Source of the DNA: Salinibacterium sp. SWN167
Lineage (GTDB): Bacteria; Actinomycetota; Actinomycetes; Actinomycetales; Microbacteriaceae
Direction: 5' to 3'
NCBI RefSeq assembly: GCF_015864665.1
Contig: NZ_JADYWU010000003.1
Location: 65,399-129,398, forward strand
Length of the DNA stretch: 64,000 nucleotides
Position 1 is the stretch's first letter. Each line of letters opens with the position of its first letter. The notes below the pieces were generated by a model, which saw only the letters and a program-made list of their open reading frames with translations, ran no database searches and had not been told where the DNA came from. This document shows, one piece after another, positions 33,662-41,590 of this stretch. The translations under genes were made by a program, and so were the position numbers.

Positions 33662-33677
33662 GTTACCAATCCGTTAC
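33662..33677 (-). promoter_or_regulatory. GTAAC-N6-GTAAC direct repeat before the glycerophosphodiesterase
   Basis: On the minus strand GTAAC-ggattg-GTAAC lies 62-77 bases upstream of the glycerophosphodiesterase ATG. As I recall, the response regulator MtrA of Streptomyces binds GTnAC-N6-GTnAC. The match here is exact in both half-sites and spacing. Confidence 0.5.
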
Positions 33678-33689
33678 CTTTTGGGCGGA

Positions 33690-34592
33690 TTAGTTAAGGC
33701 GTGTCTCAATCGCTGCCCGGTGCGGAATCGACGGCACAGCACCGTGATTTTCTACCGAAATGGATGCCGCAGCGCCAGCAAAGCGCAGAGCATCATCCAT
33801 CATCATTCCTTCGACGACGCCCGCGGCGAAGGCACCACAGAACGTGTCGCCAGCGCCCGTAGCGTCTACGGCCGTGACCCGGTGAGCGGGAACGACGACC
33901 GGCTCAGAGCCGACGCGGTGAAGAGCAGCACCCTTCGAACCCAGGGTGACGATGACGGTAGAGACGAGGCTCAAGAGTCGCTCTCCCACTCCCTCAAGGT
34001 CAGCAGAGAGTCCATTATCGCGCGCGAGCTCAGTAGCCTCGTGCTCGTTGACGATCAAGATGTCGAGGTTATCCAGCAGCTCTTTGGGCAGAGCCTGAAT
34101 GGGTGCTGCATTCAGAATCACGCGCGTGCCAACGGCACGAGCGATACGAGCTGACTCGATCACGGTAGCCAGCGGGATCTCCAGCTGCATCATGAGAGCG
34201 GATGCTGCGCTGATCGCGGCAGAGTCTTCGCTCGTGAGGTTAGCGACGTCGTTATTGGCACCGGCCTCAACGATGATCGTGTTCTCGCCCGTGGGATCGA
34301 CAGCGATGAGCGCGGTTCCGGTTGGCTTGTCTGTGGTCTTGAGGTGCGACACGTCGATAGAGTCGGCTGCGAGTCCGGTGCGCACCATTTCGCCGAAACC
34401 ATCGTTTCCGACGGCGCCGATAAACGTGGTTGCTACTCCCGCGCGCGCCGCGGCAACAGCCTGGTTTTGACCCTTACCGCCGAGCGCGGTGTTGAGCCCT
34501 TGAGAAAGGACGGTCTCTCCCGGAGAGGGAATCCGTTCTACTCGAAAGACCTGATCAATGTTTGCGCTACCGACGACGACGATTCCTGACAT
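33690..34592 (-). CDS. rbsK: Ribokinase
   Basis: This 300-residue PfkB-family sugar kinase matches ribokinase along its length. It opens with VVVGSANIDQVFRVERIPSP, has the GGKGQNQAVAAARAG motif near residues 38-52, NEHEATEL, and the ATP-site signature DATGAGDTFCGAFAAG near residues 243-258 with the catalytic Asp in GAGD. It converts ribose to ribose 5-phosphate. No ribose transporter or rbs regulator is next to it. A deoxyribose operon lies 3 kb away. The start is probably leaderless (TATTTT, 6 bases, ATG). Confidence 0.92.
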   Translation of the reverse strand: MSGIVVVGSANIDQVFRVERIPSPGETVLSQGLNTALGGKGQNQAVAAARAGVATTFIGAVGNDGFGEMVRTGLAADSIDVSHLKTTDKPTGTALIAVDPTGENTIIVEAGANNDVANLTSEDSAAISAASALMMQLEIPLATVIESARIARAVGTRVILNAAPIQALPKELLDNLDILIVNEHEATELARDNGLSADLEGVGERLLSLVSTVIVTLGSKGAALHRVGSEPVVVPAHRVTAVDATGAGDTFCGAFAAGVVEGMMMDDALRFAGAAASISVENHGAVPSIPHRAAIETRLN

Positions 34593-34598
34593 TAGTCA

Positions 34599-34604
34599 AA
34601 AATA
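34599..34604 (-). promoter_or_regulatory. Candidate -10 box, leaderless rbsK
   Basis: Minus-strand TATTTT is followed by exactly 6 bases (tgacta) and the ATG at 34592. Confidence 0.5.
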
Positions 34605-34631
34605 GCGCATTTCTGGCCCGCTCGGCGCACT

Positions 34632-36104
34632 TTATTCGGCTGACTCGGCTTCGGCCGCTGCCACAATCCGGTTCACCATGCCGCTAAAGATCACGCCATG
34701 GAAGGGCAAAATGGCCGCCCAATACAGCCGACCGCCCAAACCGCTCGGGAAGAATACGGCGCGCTGGCGATACAGCGCACCCTCGTCACCGCGATCCTCA
34801 ACGGTCAGCTCAAGCCACGCCCGCCCGGGAAGCTTCATCTCGGCACGCAACCGCAAACTGTGCCCACGATCGATGCTTTCCACTCGCCAAAAGTCGAGAG
34901 CATCGCCCGTATTGAGCGTGCTCGGATGCCGCCGGCCACGACGCAGGCCGACCCCACCAACCAGCTTGTCGAGCCAGCCGCGCAGAGCCCACGCCAGCGG
35001 GAAGGAATACCACCCGTTCTCGCCACCGATTCCCTCGACGACGCCCCAGAGGGCCTCCGCTGACGCCGGAGTTTCACGTTCTCGAAGGTCGGTATAGACC
35101 GTGTGCCCCGTCCATTCCGGGTCGCTGGGGAGCGGATTGCTCGGCGCACCGACAACTGTGGCATCCTGCCAGCTCGTCTCTACCTCGCCATCGCCCATCT
35201 TTACCAGGGCCAAGCGCACCGAAGCGCGGTACCCCGTGAGGCCGCCCTCGGGCTCAGGAATGAAATCGGACACCGACGTGTCGCGCACGACACAGTCGAA
35301 CTGAAGCGACTCAATAATCGGCACAGCGAGCAAGCGCGGGATGGGCGTCACCAAGTTGACCCACTGCGAGGCCAGCCACGGGGTCAGCACCGGCAATGAC
35401 GCGATGGGGCGCTGGTGAAGCCCCGCCTCGAGAGCGTAGCCATTCATCATTTGGCCGTAGCGCAGCACATCCGGGCCGCCGATGTCGAAGCTGCGATTGA
35501 GCTCTGCTGGCAGTTCGAGGGCAGACACGAGGTAATAGAGCACGTCGCGCACCGCGATCGGCTGAATAAAGTTACGCACCCATTTCGGTGCGGGCATGTA
35601 AGGAAGCACCTCGGTGAGGTGGCGGATCATCTCGAATGATGCCGAACCCGAACCGATCACCACGCCGGCGTTGAACGCAATCGTGGGCACACCAGATTCC
35701 AGCAGGATGTTGCCCACCTCGGCGCGACTGCGCAAGTGGCGGCTGAGCTCAGAGATATCTCCGGCGGGGTGCAAGCCACCGAGATAGACGATGCGCGAGA
35801 CACCCGCCTTCTTGGCCGCCTTTGCCACGTTGGTCGCGGAGAGCTTCTCGGTCTTTTCGAAGTCCCCAGCGGCGCCCATGGCGTGCACGAGGTAATAGAG
35901 CGCATCGATGTCGACCATGGCGTCGGTGAGAGAGTTCGCGTCGGTGAGATCACCAACGACGACGTCGACATCCTCACGCCACGGGACGTCCTGCAGCTTG
36001 CGGGGGTTGCGCACCAGAACGCGCACCGTATGACCCGCTTCGATCAGCCGAGGTACGAGTCGGCCACCCAAATATCCTGTTGCTCCAGTTACTAGAACGC
36101 GCAT
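34632..36104 (-). CDS. NAD(P)-binding epimerase-like protein with DUF2867 domain
   Basis: This 490-residue protein starts with an atypical SDR nucleotide-binding domain: VTGATGYLGGRLVPRLIEAG, VRVLVRNPRKL, then GDLTDANSL. The C-terminal third has the DUF2867 pattern seen in similar bacterial proteins (GGVGLRRGRRHP and DALDFWRVE), probably a lipid- or hydrophobic-ligand-binding fold. The combination is common in Actinobacteria, and its substrate is unknown. It ends 40 bases before rbsK on the same strand, but rbsK has its own -10 box. The start lies 6 bases after TAGTGT, so it is likely leaderless. Confidence 0.85.
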   Translation of the reverse strand: MRVLVTGATGYLGGRLVPRLIEAGHTVRVLVRNPRKLQDVPWREDVDVVVGDLTDANSLTDAMVDIDALYYLVHAMGAAGDFEKTEKLSATNVAKAAKKAGVSRIVYLGGLHPAGDISELSRHLRSRAEVGNILLESGVPTIAFNAGVVIGSGSASFEMIRHLTEVLPYMPAPKWVRNFIQPIAVRDVLYYLVSALELPAELNRSFDIGGPDVLRYGQMMNGYALEAGLHQRPIASLPVLTPWLASQWVNLVTPIPRLLAVPIIESLQFDCVVRDTSVSDFIPEPEGGLTGYRASVRLALVKMGDGEVETSWQDATVVGAPSNPLPSDPEWTGHTVYTDLRERETPASAEALWGVVEGIGGENGWYSFPLAWALRGWLDKLVGGVGLRRGRRHPSTLNTGDALDFWRVESIDRGHSLRLRAEMKLPGRAWLELTVEDRGDEGALYRQRAVFFPSGLGGRLYWAAILPFHGVIFSGMVNRIVAAAEAESAE

Positions 36105-36110
36105 GCGACA

Positions 36111-36116
36111 ACACTA
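36111..36116 (-). promoter_or_regulatory. Candidate -10 box, leaderless SDR/DUF2867 gene
   Basis: Minus-strand TAGTGT is followed by exactly 6 bases and the ATG at 36104. Confidence 0.5.
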
Positions 36117-36171
36117 GGCAGCGCGACTGGGAAGCAGCGCACAAACGCCTAGATACTCGCCCTAGGTGCTT

Positions 36172-37014
36172 CTATTGACGGGCGCGACGCGCTAGAGGCC
36201 GTCGTGACTTCAGACGACGCCACACCACGAACCAGAAGCCTCCGCCGACCGCAAGCAGGGTGAAGAAGATGGTCCACGAGATCCAGCTGTAGTCGGGGCG
36301 AGCGCCATAGACGCTGGCCTGCAACTCGGCTTGCGAGAGCGTGGGAGCGGCATCGCCGTCAATCTCACCAATTGCTCCGTCGGAGGACGACCCCGAGGAT
36401 GAGTTCGTTCCCGTGCCCGCGTCGCCCGTCTCGCTGGCGGTCGGGGTGGGAGTCGGCGTTGCGGAGGCGGTTGCCGAATCGCTTGCCTCCTCAGAAGGCT
36501 CAGGATCGGGATCCGGTGCGGGCGCTGCGGAAGCCGCATCCGGACCAGTGTGGCCGGGGTAGGTCGCGAAGACCTGGACTCCCCACGTTGTTCCCCCGCT
36601 GGAGTAGAAGGCGATACCGATGTCGGTGAATGCGCCCAGGATGTTCTCGCGGTGGCCCTGCGACGCCATCCAGCCATCATGCATCGCCTGAGCGGTGCGG
36701 TAGCCCTGTGCCACATTTTCGCCAGCCGAACGCCAGCCACTCGGGATCTGATCCGAATAGTTGGGGTTGTGCGACATGGTGTTGTTCGCCGCCATCTTCT
36801 TGGCCCACGCCAAAGCGACCGCGTCCATCTCAGCGTTGCGGATGAGGCCAAGCTGACCGTCATCCCACCGAGCTTCATTCACGAGACTGTAAATCGTGTC
36901 TGCCTCTGCCGCAGAAGCGGGGCTGGCTGCGGCGACAGGGACCAGAAATATCGCCAGCAGGAAGGCAAAGGCGGCGCTGACAATACGAGACGGAGTGTGG
37001 CGTGAAAAAATCAT
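36172..37014 (-). CDS. Secreted CAP (SCP/PR-1) domain protein with C-terminal anchor
   Basis: This 280-residue protein has a signal peptide (FLLAIFLVPVAAASPASAA), a CAP domain at residues 40-150 with the conserved SHNPNYSDQIPSGW, AGENVAQGY and HRENILGAF motifs, a long Pro/Ser/Thr/Glu-rich linker, and a C-terminal membrane segment (WTIFFTLLAVGGGFWFVVW) with a basic tail. It is therefore probably displayed on the outer membrane face and reaches into the wall through the linker. The role of bacterial CAP proteins is mostly unknown. No sortase motif is seen. A small palindrome lies just upstream at 37025-37038. Confidence 0.9.
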   Translation of the reverse strand: MIFSRHTPSRIVSAAFAFLLAIFLVPVAAASPASAAEADTIYSLVNEARWDDGQLGLIRNAEMDAVALAWAKKMAANNTMSHNPNYSDQIPSGWRSAGENVAQGYRTAQAMHDGWMASQGHRENILGAFTDIGIAFYSSGGTTWGVQVFATYPGHTGPDAASAAPAPDPDPEPSEEASDSATASATPTPTPTASETGDAGTGTNSSSGSSSDGAIGEIDGDAAPTLSQAELQASVYGARPDYSWISWTIFFTLLAVGGGFWFVVWRRLKSRRPLARRARQ

Positions 37015-37024
37015 TACTCAGCAA

Positions 37025-37038
37025 GTATCCGTAGATAC
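37025..37038. promoter_or_regulatory. Small palindrome upstream of the CAP gene
   Basis: GTATC-cgta-GATAC is a perfect 5-bp inverted repeat 11 bases before the CAP start codon. It could be an operator or a short leader hairpin. Confidence 0.3.
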
Positions 37039-37072
37039 GCGCGCTGGGCAACCCCCACGCCACACCTCTCGG

Positions 37073-37930
37073 CTAAATCAGAGACTTCGTGTGCCAGACC
37101 GTTTTCGTTTCGGTCCACTGAACGATGCGTTCAACGGAGGGCGCAGGAACCCCTACCACCGGGCCGAGCACGCGCTTGAGCGTGTCGGCTGCCGCGATTT
37201 GAAGGTCAACCCACTCGAGCTGTTCTGCTCCGGCGAGGTCGAGACCATTGACATCCGCATGGCTCGCAAGCCACGGCGCGATCTCCGCTGGTGACCCCGT
37301 GAGGATATTGACGACACCACCGGGAACGTCACTCGTCGCGAGAACCTCAGAGAGGCTGATCGCGCTGAGCGGAGCGTTCTGGTGAGCGACCACGACAACT
37401 GTGTTGCCGCTGACGAGAGCCGGAGCAATGACGCTCACGAGGCCGAGCAACGACGACGAGTCCTGCGGAGCAACGATCGCGATAACGCCACTCGGCTCAG
37501 GCGTTGACAGGTTAAAGTACGGACCAGAAACGGGGTTACCGTTACCGGCAACCTGCACGTACTTGTCTGCCCAGCCTGCATACCAAACCCACGCATCGAT
37601 TGCCGTATCGAGCTGTGCGCTCGCTGCCGACTTCGAGAGCGATTCGGTAGCCATGAGCTCGTCGATGAACTGCTCGCGACGACCCTCCAACAGCTCGGCG
37701 ATGCGGTACAGCACCTGGCCACGGTTGTAGCCCGTGGCCCCCGACCAGCCGCTGAAGGCTGCGCGGGCGGCGACTACGGCATCCCGTGCATCCTTGCGGC
37801 TTGCCAGCGCTGCGTTCGCGAGGAAGGCACCCTTTTTAGTGGCGACTTCGTAGGTGCGGCCGCTTTCGCTGCGCGGAAACTTGCCACCAATGTAGAGCTT
37901 GTAGGTCTTAGGAACCGTGAGACGGGTCAT
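37073..37930 (-). CDS. Half-length aldehyde dehydrogenase homologue
   Basis: This 285-residue protein matches only the N-terminal, NAD-binding half of aldehyde dehydrogenases, from YKLYIGGKFPRSESG to PGGVVNILTGSPAEI. The region with the catalytic Cys and the general-base Glu (ELGGK) is missing; instead it ends with ETKTVWHTKSLI. It overlaps the full-length dehydrogenase by 4 bases (ATGA), so the two are translated together. The same pairing occurs in other actinobacterial deoC operons as I remember it, so this is probably a stable gene and not a recent truncation. It may be a structural partner subunit. The longer frame to 38143 is rejected. Confidence 0.8.
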   Translation of the reverse strand: MTRLTVPKTYKLYIGGKFPRSESGRTYEVATKKGAFLANAALASRKDARDAVVAARAAFSGWSGATGYNRGQVLYRIAELLEGRREQFIDELMATESLSKSAASAQLDTAIDAWVWYAGWADKYVQVAGNGNPVSGPYFNLSTPEPSGVIAIVAPQDSSSLLGLVSVIAPALVSGNTVVVVAHQNAPLSAISLSEVLATSDVPGGVVNILTGSPAEIAPWLASHADVNGLDLAGAEQLEWVDLQIAAADTLKRVLGPVVGVPAPSVERIVQWTETKTVWHTKSLI

Positions 37931-39438
37931 TTCTTGCCACCTTTCGTGACGGCGGGCGCGGCCCATCCAGCGGATTCTAGGTAGGAGGCCAGTCCGTGAC
38001 GGCCACCCTCGCGGCCGTAGCCACTCTCCTTGTAGCCGCCGAAGGGCGACGCAGGATCGAAACGGTTGAACGTGTTGGCCCAGATCACGCCAGCACGCAA
38101 CTTGTCGGCCACCGCGAGGACTCGTGAGCCCTTCTCGCTCCAAATGCCCGCAGACAGGCCGTAGGGCGTGTTGTTGGCCTTAGCGATAGCTTCTGCTGGG
38201 GTGCGGAACGTGAGAACGCTCAGTACCGGCCCGAAGACTTCTTCACGAGCGATGCGGCTCGAGGTCGACACGTTCGTGAAGATCGTCGGAGCGAACCAAA
38301 AGCCGTTCTCGGGGATCGGGCACTCGGCAGTCCAGCGCTCGGATCCTTCAGCTTCACCAATATCGCTCAGTTCGCGGATGCGATCGAGCTGAGCCTTGGA
38401 GTTGATCGCACCGATGTCGGTGTTCTTGTCGAGCGGGTCGCCCATGCGCAAGGTGGAGAGTCGCGCCTTGAGACGGTCGACGACCTCGTCGTGCACGTTC
38501 TCTTGAACCAGCAGTCGCGATCCTGCACAGCAGACGTGACCCTGATTGAAGAAGATGCCGTTAACGATTCCTTCGATGGCTTGGTCCATCGGGGCGTCAT
38601 CGAAAACGATGTTCGCGGCCTTACCGCCGAGCTCGAGCGTGACCTTCTTGCCCGTACCCGCGACCGACTTGGCGATCGCGCGGCCAACACCGGTCGAGCC
38701 GGTGAAGGCGACCTTGTTGACATCCGGGTGATTGACGAGCGCGTGGCCCGTGTCACCGGCACCGGTGACGATATTGACGACACCCTTGGGCAGGTCAGCC
38801 TGCTGCAGGATTTCGGCGAAGATCATCGCGCTCAACGGCGTGGTCTCAGCCGGCTTGATCACGACAGTGTTTCCCGCGGCGAGCGCCGGAGCGATCTTCC
38901 ACGCGAGCATGAGCAGCGGGAAGTTCCACGGGATCACCTGAGCGGCAACGCCGAGCGACTGCGGGTTCGGGCCGAGACCGGCGTAGTCGAGCTTGTCGGC
39001 CCAGCCGGCGTAGTAGAAGAACCACGCCGCAACGAGAGGCACGTCAACGTCGCGGCTCTCCTTGATCGGCTTTCCGTTGTCGAGGCTCTCGGCAACGGCA
39101 AGCTCACGAGCCCGCTCCTGCACGAGGCGAGCGATGCGGAAGAGGTACTTGCCCCGGTCAGCGCCCGAGAGCTTCGACCACGTGCGGTCGTAGGCCTTAC
39201 GGGCGGCAGCGACAGCGGCATCCACGTCGGCGTTGTTGGCGTTGGAGATCGAAGCAATCTCCTTTTCGGTTGCCGGAGAGATCGTGGTGAACGCGTCGCC
39301 GCGGCCATCCACAAACTCGCCATCAATGAAGAGACCGTAGTGCTTCTTCAGGTGCAGAACCGAAGTCGATTCGGGGGCTGGCGCGTAGTCGAGAAAGCTT
39401 GGTGCCTTCACGCTCAGTGCTTTGTCATTCTCAGTCAT
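37927..39438 (-). CDS. Aldehyde dehydrogenase of the deoxyribose operon
   Basis: This 503-residue NAD(P)-dependent aldehyde dehydrogenase has the general base in LELGGKAANIVFDDA and the catalytic Cys in NQGHVCCAGSRLLV. The C-terminal TFNRFDPASPFGGYKESGYG motif completes the fold. In the operon it follows deoC by 8 bases, so the likely substrate is acetaldehyde released from deoxyribose 5-phosphate, giving acetate. That is inference from gene order. It overlaps the half-length homologue downstream by 4 bases. Confidence 0.93.
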   Translation of the reverse strand: MTENDKALSVKAPSFLDYAPAPESTSVLHLKKHYGLFIDGEFVDGRGDAFTTISPATEKEIASISNANNADVDAAVAAARKAYDRTWSKLSGADRGKYLFRIARLVQERARELAVAESLDNGKPIKESRDVDVPLVAAWFFYYAGWADKLDYAGLGPNPQSLGVAAQVIPWNFPLLMLAWKIAPALAAGNTVVIKPAETTPLSAMIFAEILQQADLPKGVVNIVTGAGDTGHALVNHPDVNKVAFTGSTGVGRAIAKSVAGTGKKVTLELGGKAANIVFDDAPMDQAIEGIVNGIFFNQGHVCCAGSRLLVQENVHDEVVDRLKARLSTLRMGDPLDKNTDIGAINSKAQLDRIRELSDIGEAEGSERWTAECPIPENGFWFAPTIFTNVSTSSRIAREEVFGPVLSVLTFRTPAEAIAKANNTPYGLSAGIWSEKGSRVLAVADKLRAGVIWANTFNRFDPASPFGGYKESGYGREGGRHGLASYLESAGWAAPAVTKGGKK

Positions 39439-39446
39439 GGGGTGCC

Positions 39447-40460
39447 TTAGTCAATCGTGACGTAGTCGGGGCCGGAGTAGTGGCCAGAGGTGAGCTTCTG
39501 ACGCTGCATGAGCACGTCATTAAGAAGACTGGATGCTCCAAAGCGGAACAAGTGCGGCTGAAGCCATTCCTCGCCCACGGTCTCGGCAACAGTCACGAGG
39601 TACTTGATGGCGTCTTTCGAACTGCGGATGCCGCCGGCAGGCTTAACACCGATCTTTTCCCCGGTGAGCAGGTGCCAGTCGCGCACAACCTCAAGCATGA
39701 GCAGAGTCACGGGCAGGGTCGCTGCCGGCGAGACCTTACCGGTGGAGGTTTTGATGAAGTCTCCCCCGGCGAGAATTGCCAACCACGATGCCTTACGCAC
39801 GTTGTCGTACGTGTTGAGCTCGCCGGTCTCCAAGATCACCTTGAGGTGGGCGTAGGTGCCATTTTCGCGGCGGCACGCCTCTTTGACGGCAACGATCTGA
39901 TCGAAGACGACACCGTACTTGCCGGAGAGGAAGGCGCCACGGTCGATGACCATGTCGATTTCGTCTGCTCCATTAGCGACGGCTTCTTTGGTGTCCATGA
40001 TCTTGATCGGCAGCGACGAACGTCCGCTCGGGAACGCGGTGGCGACGGCGGCAACGTTGATTCCGTTGTCTGAGCCGTTCGACCACGCCGAGCCCAAGGC
40101 GTCTGCTGCGTAGGGAACCATGTCGCCGTAAACGCACACGGCTGCGACCTGCGGGGTCGAGGCATCCGAAGCATCAGGCAGCACGGCCTTGGCCGCGAGC
40201 GAGCGCACCTTGCCGGGAGTATCCGCTCCTTCGAGCGTGGTGAGGTCGATCAACTTGATGATCGTGTCGAGCGCCCAGGCTTTCGACGTGGTCTTGATCG
40301 AGCGCGTGCCCAATCCGGCGGCACGCTGCTCGAGACCGACGGCGTCGACGCCCGCGAGACCCTCAAGGTGAAGCTTGAGGGATTTCTCGGTCAGGTCTGA
40401 TCCGATGAGATTGACCGCGCGCTCAGCCGGAGCGAGCGCGATGGCCTGTTCGATTGTCAT
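39447..40460 (-). CDS. deoC: Deoxyribose-phosphate aldolase
   Basis: This 337-residue class I aldolase splits 2-deoxyribose 5-phosphate into glyceraldehyde 3-phosphate and acetaldehyde. The Schiff-base Lys is in GVKPAGGIRSSKDAIKY, and a second key Lys is in LKVILETGEL. It is longer than the 259-residue E. coli enzyme because of an N-terminal extension of about 60 residues, a form also seen in other Actinobacteria. It overlaps the upstream regulator by 4 bases (ATGA), and the dehydrogenase follows after 8 bases. The operon should break down nucleoside-derived deoxyribose. Confidence 0.95.
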   Translation of the reverse strand: MTIEQAIALAPAERAVNLIGSDLTEKSLKLHLEGLAGVDAVGLEQRAAGLGTRSIKTTSKAWALDTIIKLIDLTTLEGADTPGKVRSLAAKAVLPDASDASTPQVAAVCVYGDMVPYAADALGSAWSNGSDNGINVAAVATAFPSGRSSLPIKIMDTKEAVANGADEIDMVIDRGAFLSGKYGVVFDQIVAVKEACRRENGTYAHLKVILETGELNTYDNVRKASWLAILAGGDFIKTSTGKVSPAATLPVTLLMLEVVRDWHLLTGEKIGVKPAGGIRSSKDAIKYLVTVAETVGEEWLQPHLFRFGASSLLNDVLMQRQKLTSGHYSGPDYVTID

Positions 40461-41401
40461 GTAGTTTCCTCCAGAAGGGCGTGAGCAGTGGCCTCATCAG
40501 TGACGATGACGGAACACAGCCCACTCGTAACGACGGCGCGCGCGACGTCATGTTTAGCGTCGCCAGCGACGACAAAAATTGCGTGATCAGCAGCACGGAG
40601 TTCATCAAGACCGATGCCGACCGTGCGCTCGTCGAGCGCCGAATCGACGATCTCGCCGGCGCTATCGATATAGCGGCCGACCACATCGCCCACCGCACCT
40701 TTGGCCACGAGGTCATCGACGTCGCTTTCAGAGAGGTACCCGCTGTCGACGTGCACGGAACTCGCCCCCGCGACTCCAGCGCTGTAGAGGTAAGCGGATG
40801 CCGAAGCACCTAAAGCTCGGACACTCGCGACCGTGCGGTCACGTTCGATCGCACGCTTCGTTTCGACCTGTTCCAGAATCGCGGGGATCGGCAGCAGCGT
40901 TGCTTGACCGTGCCCCTTCTGGGCGATGGTCACCGCAGTCTGGGCCGCGGTACCTTGCTTGCTGTTGAGACTCACTCCACCGTTGATTTGAACCACCTGC
41001 ACCCCGACGGTCCACCCGTCGGCGAGCACACGAGCTACTTCATCGAGGGTGCGCCCCCAACTCACCCCGAGAGTCCGAGGAATGGGGCGTACGGCGGCGA
41101 GGTAATCGGCGGCGGCCTGCGCCACACGAGGGCTCACTTCTTCGTCTTCAGTGGGCAGCGGAACCACGACGGCATCTTTCAGCCCGAAGCGATCCCGAAG
41201 TTGGCGTTCGACATCTAACCGGCGCGCACGCGGGTGCACGATTTCGATCCGCACGATCCCGGCTTCGCGCGCCCGGGTAAGCAGACGGCCCACTTTCCAC
41301 CGGGTTATTCCGAGGAGGGCGCCGACTTCGTCTTGCGTCTTGTTCTCTTCGTAATAGAGCTCGGCAACGCGCACGGCCAAGAGTTCGGTTGATTCATCCA
41401 C
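40457..41401 (-). CDS. SorC/DeoR-type sugar-binding transcriptional regulator
   Basis: This 314-residue regulator has an N-terminal HTH (ELYYEENKTQDEVGALLGIT then RWKVGRLLTRA) and a C-terminal sugar-phosphate sensor domain with GVSWGRTLDEVARVL, as in the SorC/DeoR (Bacillus) family. I chose GTG 41401 because AGGAGG lies 5 bases upstream. The longer frame to 41578 has an unlikely Cys-rich start. It is the first gene of the deo operon and overlaps deoC by 4 bases. By analogy with Bacillus DeoR it should repress the operon and be released by deoxyribose 5-phosphate. A candidate operator lies at 41464-41477. Confidence 0.9.
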   Translation of the reverse strand: MDESTELLAVRVAELYYEENKTQDEVGALLGITRWKVGRLLTRAREAGIVRIEIVHPRARRLDVERQLRDRFGLKDAVVVPLPTEDEEVSPRVAQAAADYLAAVRPIPRTLGVSWGRTLDEVARVLADGWTVGVQVVQINGGVSLNSKQGTAAQTAVTIAQKGHGQATLLPIPAILEQVETKRAIERDRTVASVRALGASASAYLYSAGVAGASSVHVDSGYLSESDVDDLVAKGAVGDVVGRYIDSAGEIVDSALDERTVGIGLDELRAADHAIFVVAGDAKHDVARAVVTSGLCSVIVTDEATAHALLEETT

Positions 41402-41463
41402 TGCTGCCTCCTGCTTCAACGATAGAGTCACGGACACCCACGTGCAACATATGCGGGGATGCT

Positions 41464-41477
41464 TGCTCAGATGAGCA
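41464..41477. promoter_or_regulatory. Candidate deo regulator operator
   Basis: TGCTCA-ga-TGAGCA is a perfect inverted repeat 63 bases before the regulator start, in the divergent region shared with the ROK kinase gene. Its place suits autoregulation by the SorC-type protein. The pairing is inferred. Confidence 0.4.
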
Positions 41478-41577
41478 GCTGGTTGGGGTCGTGAGTGCGC
41501 ACACGAGCAGCAAACACCCTGAAGCTGAACACCACACGAACGTCCACAGGTGCACAATGACCACCCCTCGAACCCCA

Positions 41578-41583
41578 TAAGGT
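41578..41583 (+). promoter_or_regulatory. Candidate -10 box of the ROK kinase gene
   Basis: TAAGGT is followed by 7 bases and the GTG at 41591. The same bases (AAGGTGG) could serve as a Shine-Dalgarno sequence, so the two readings compete. Confidence 0.3.
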
Positions 41584-41590
41584 GGATGCC

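Noticed and set aside
36102-36171. Possible small RNA or gene between the epimerase and CAP genes
   Set aside because: The 67 bases contain no good start, hairpin or promoter other than the -10 box already listed.
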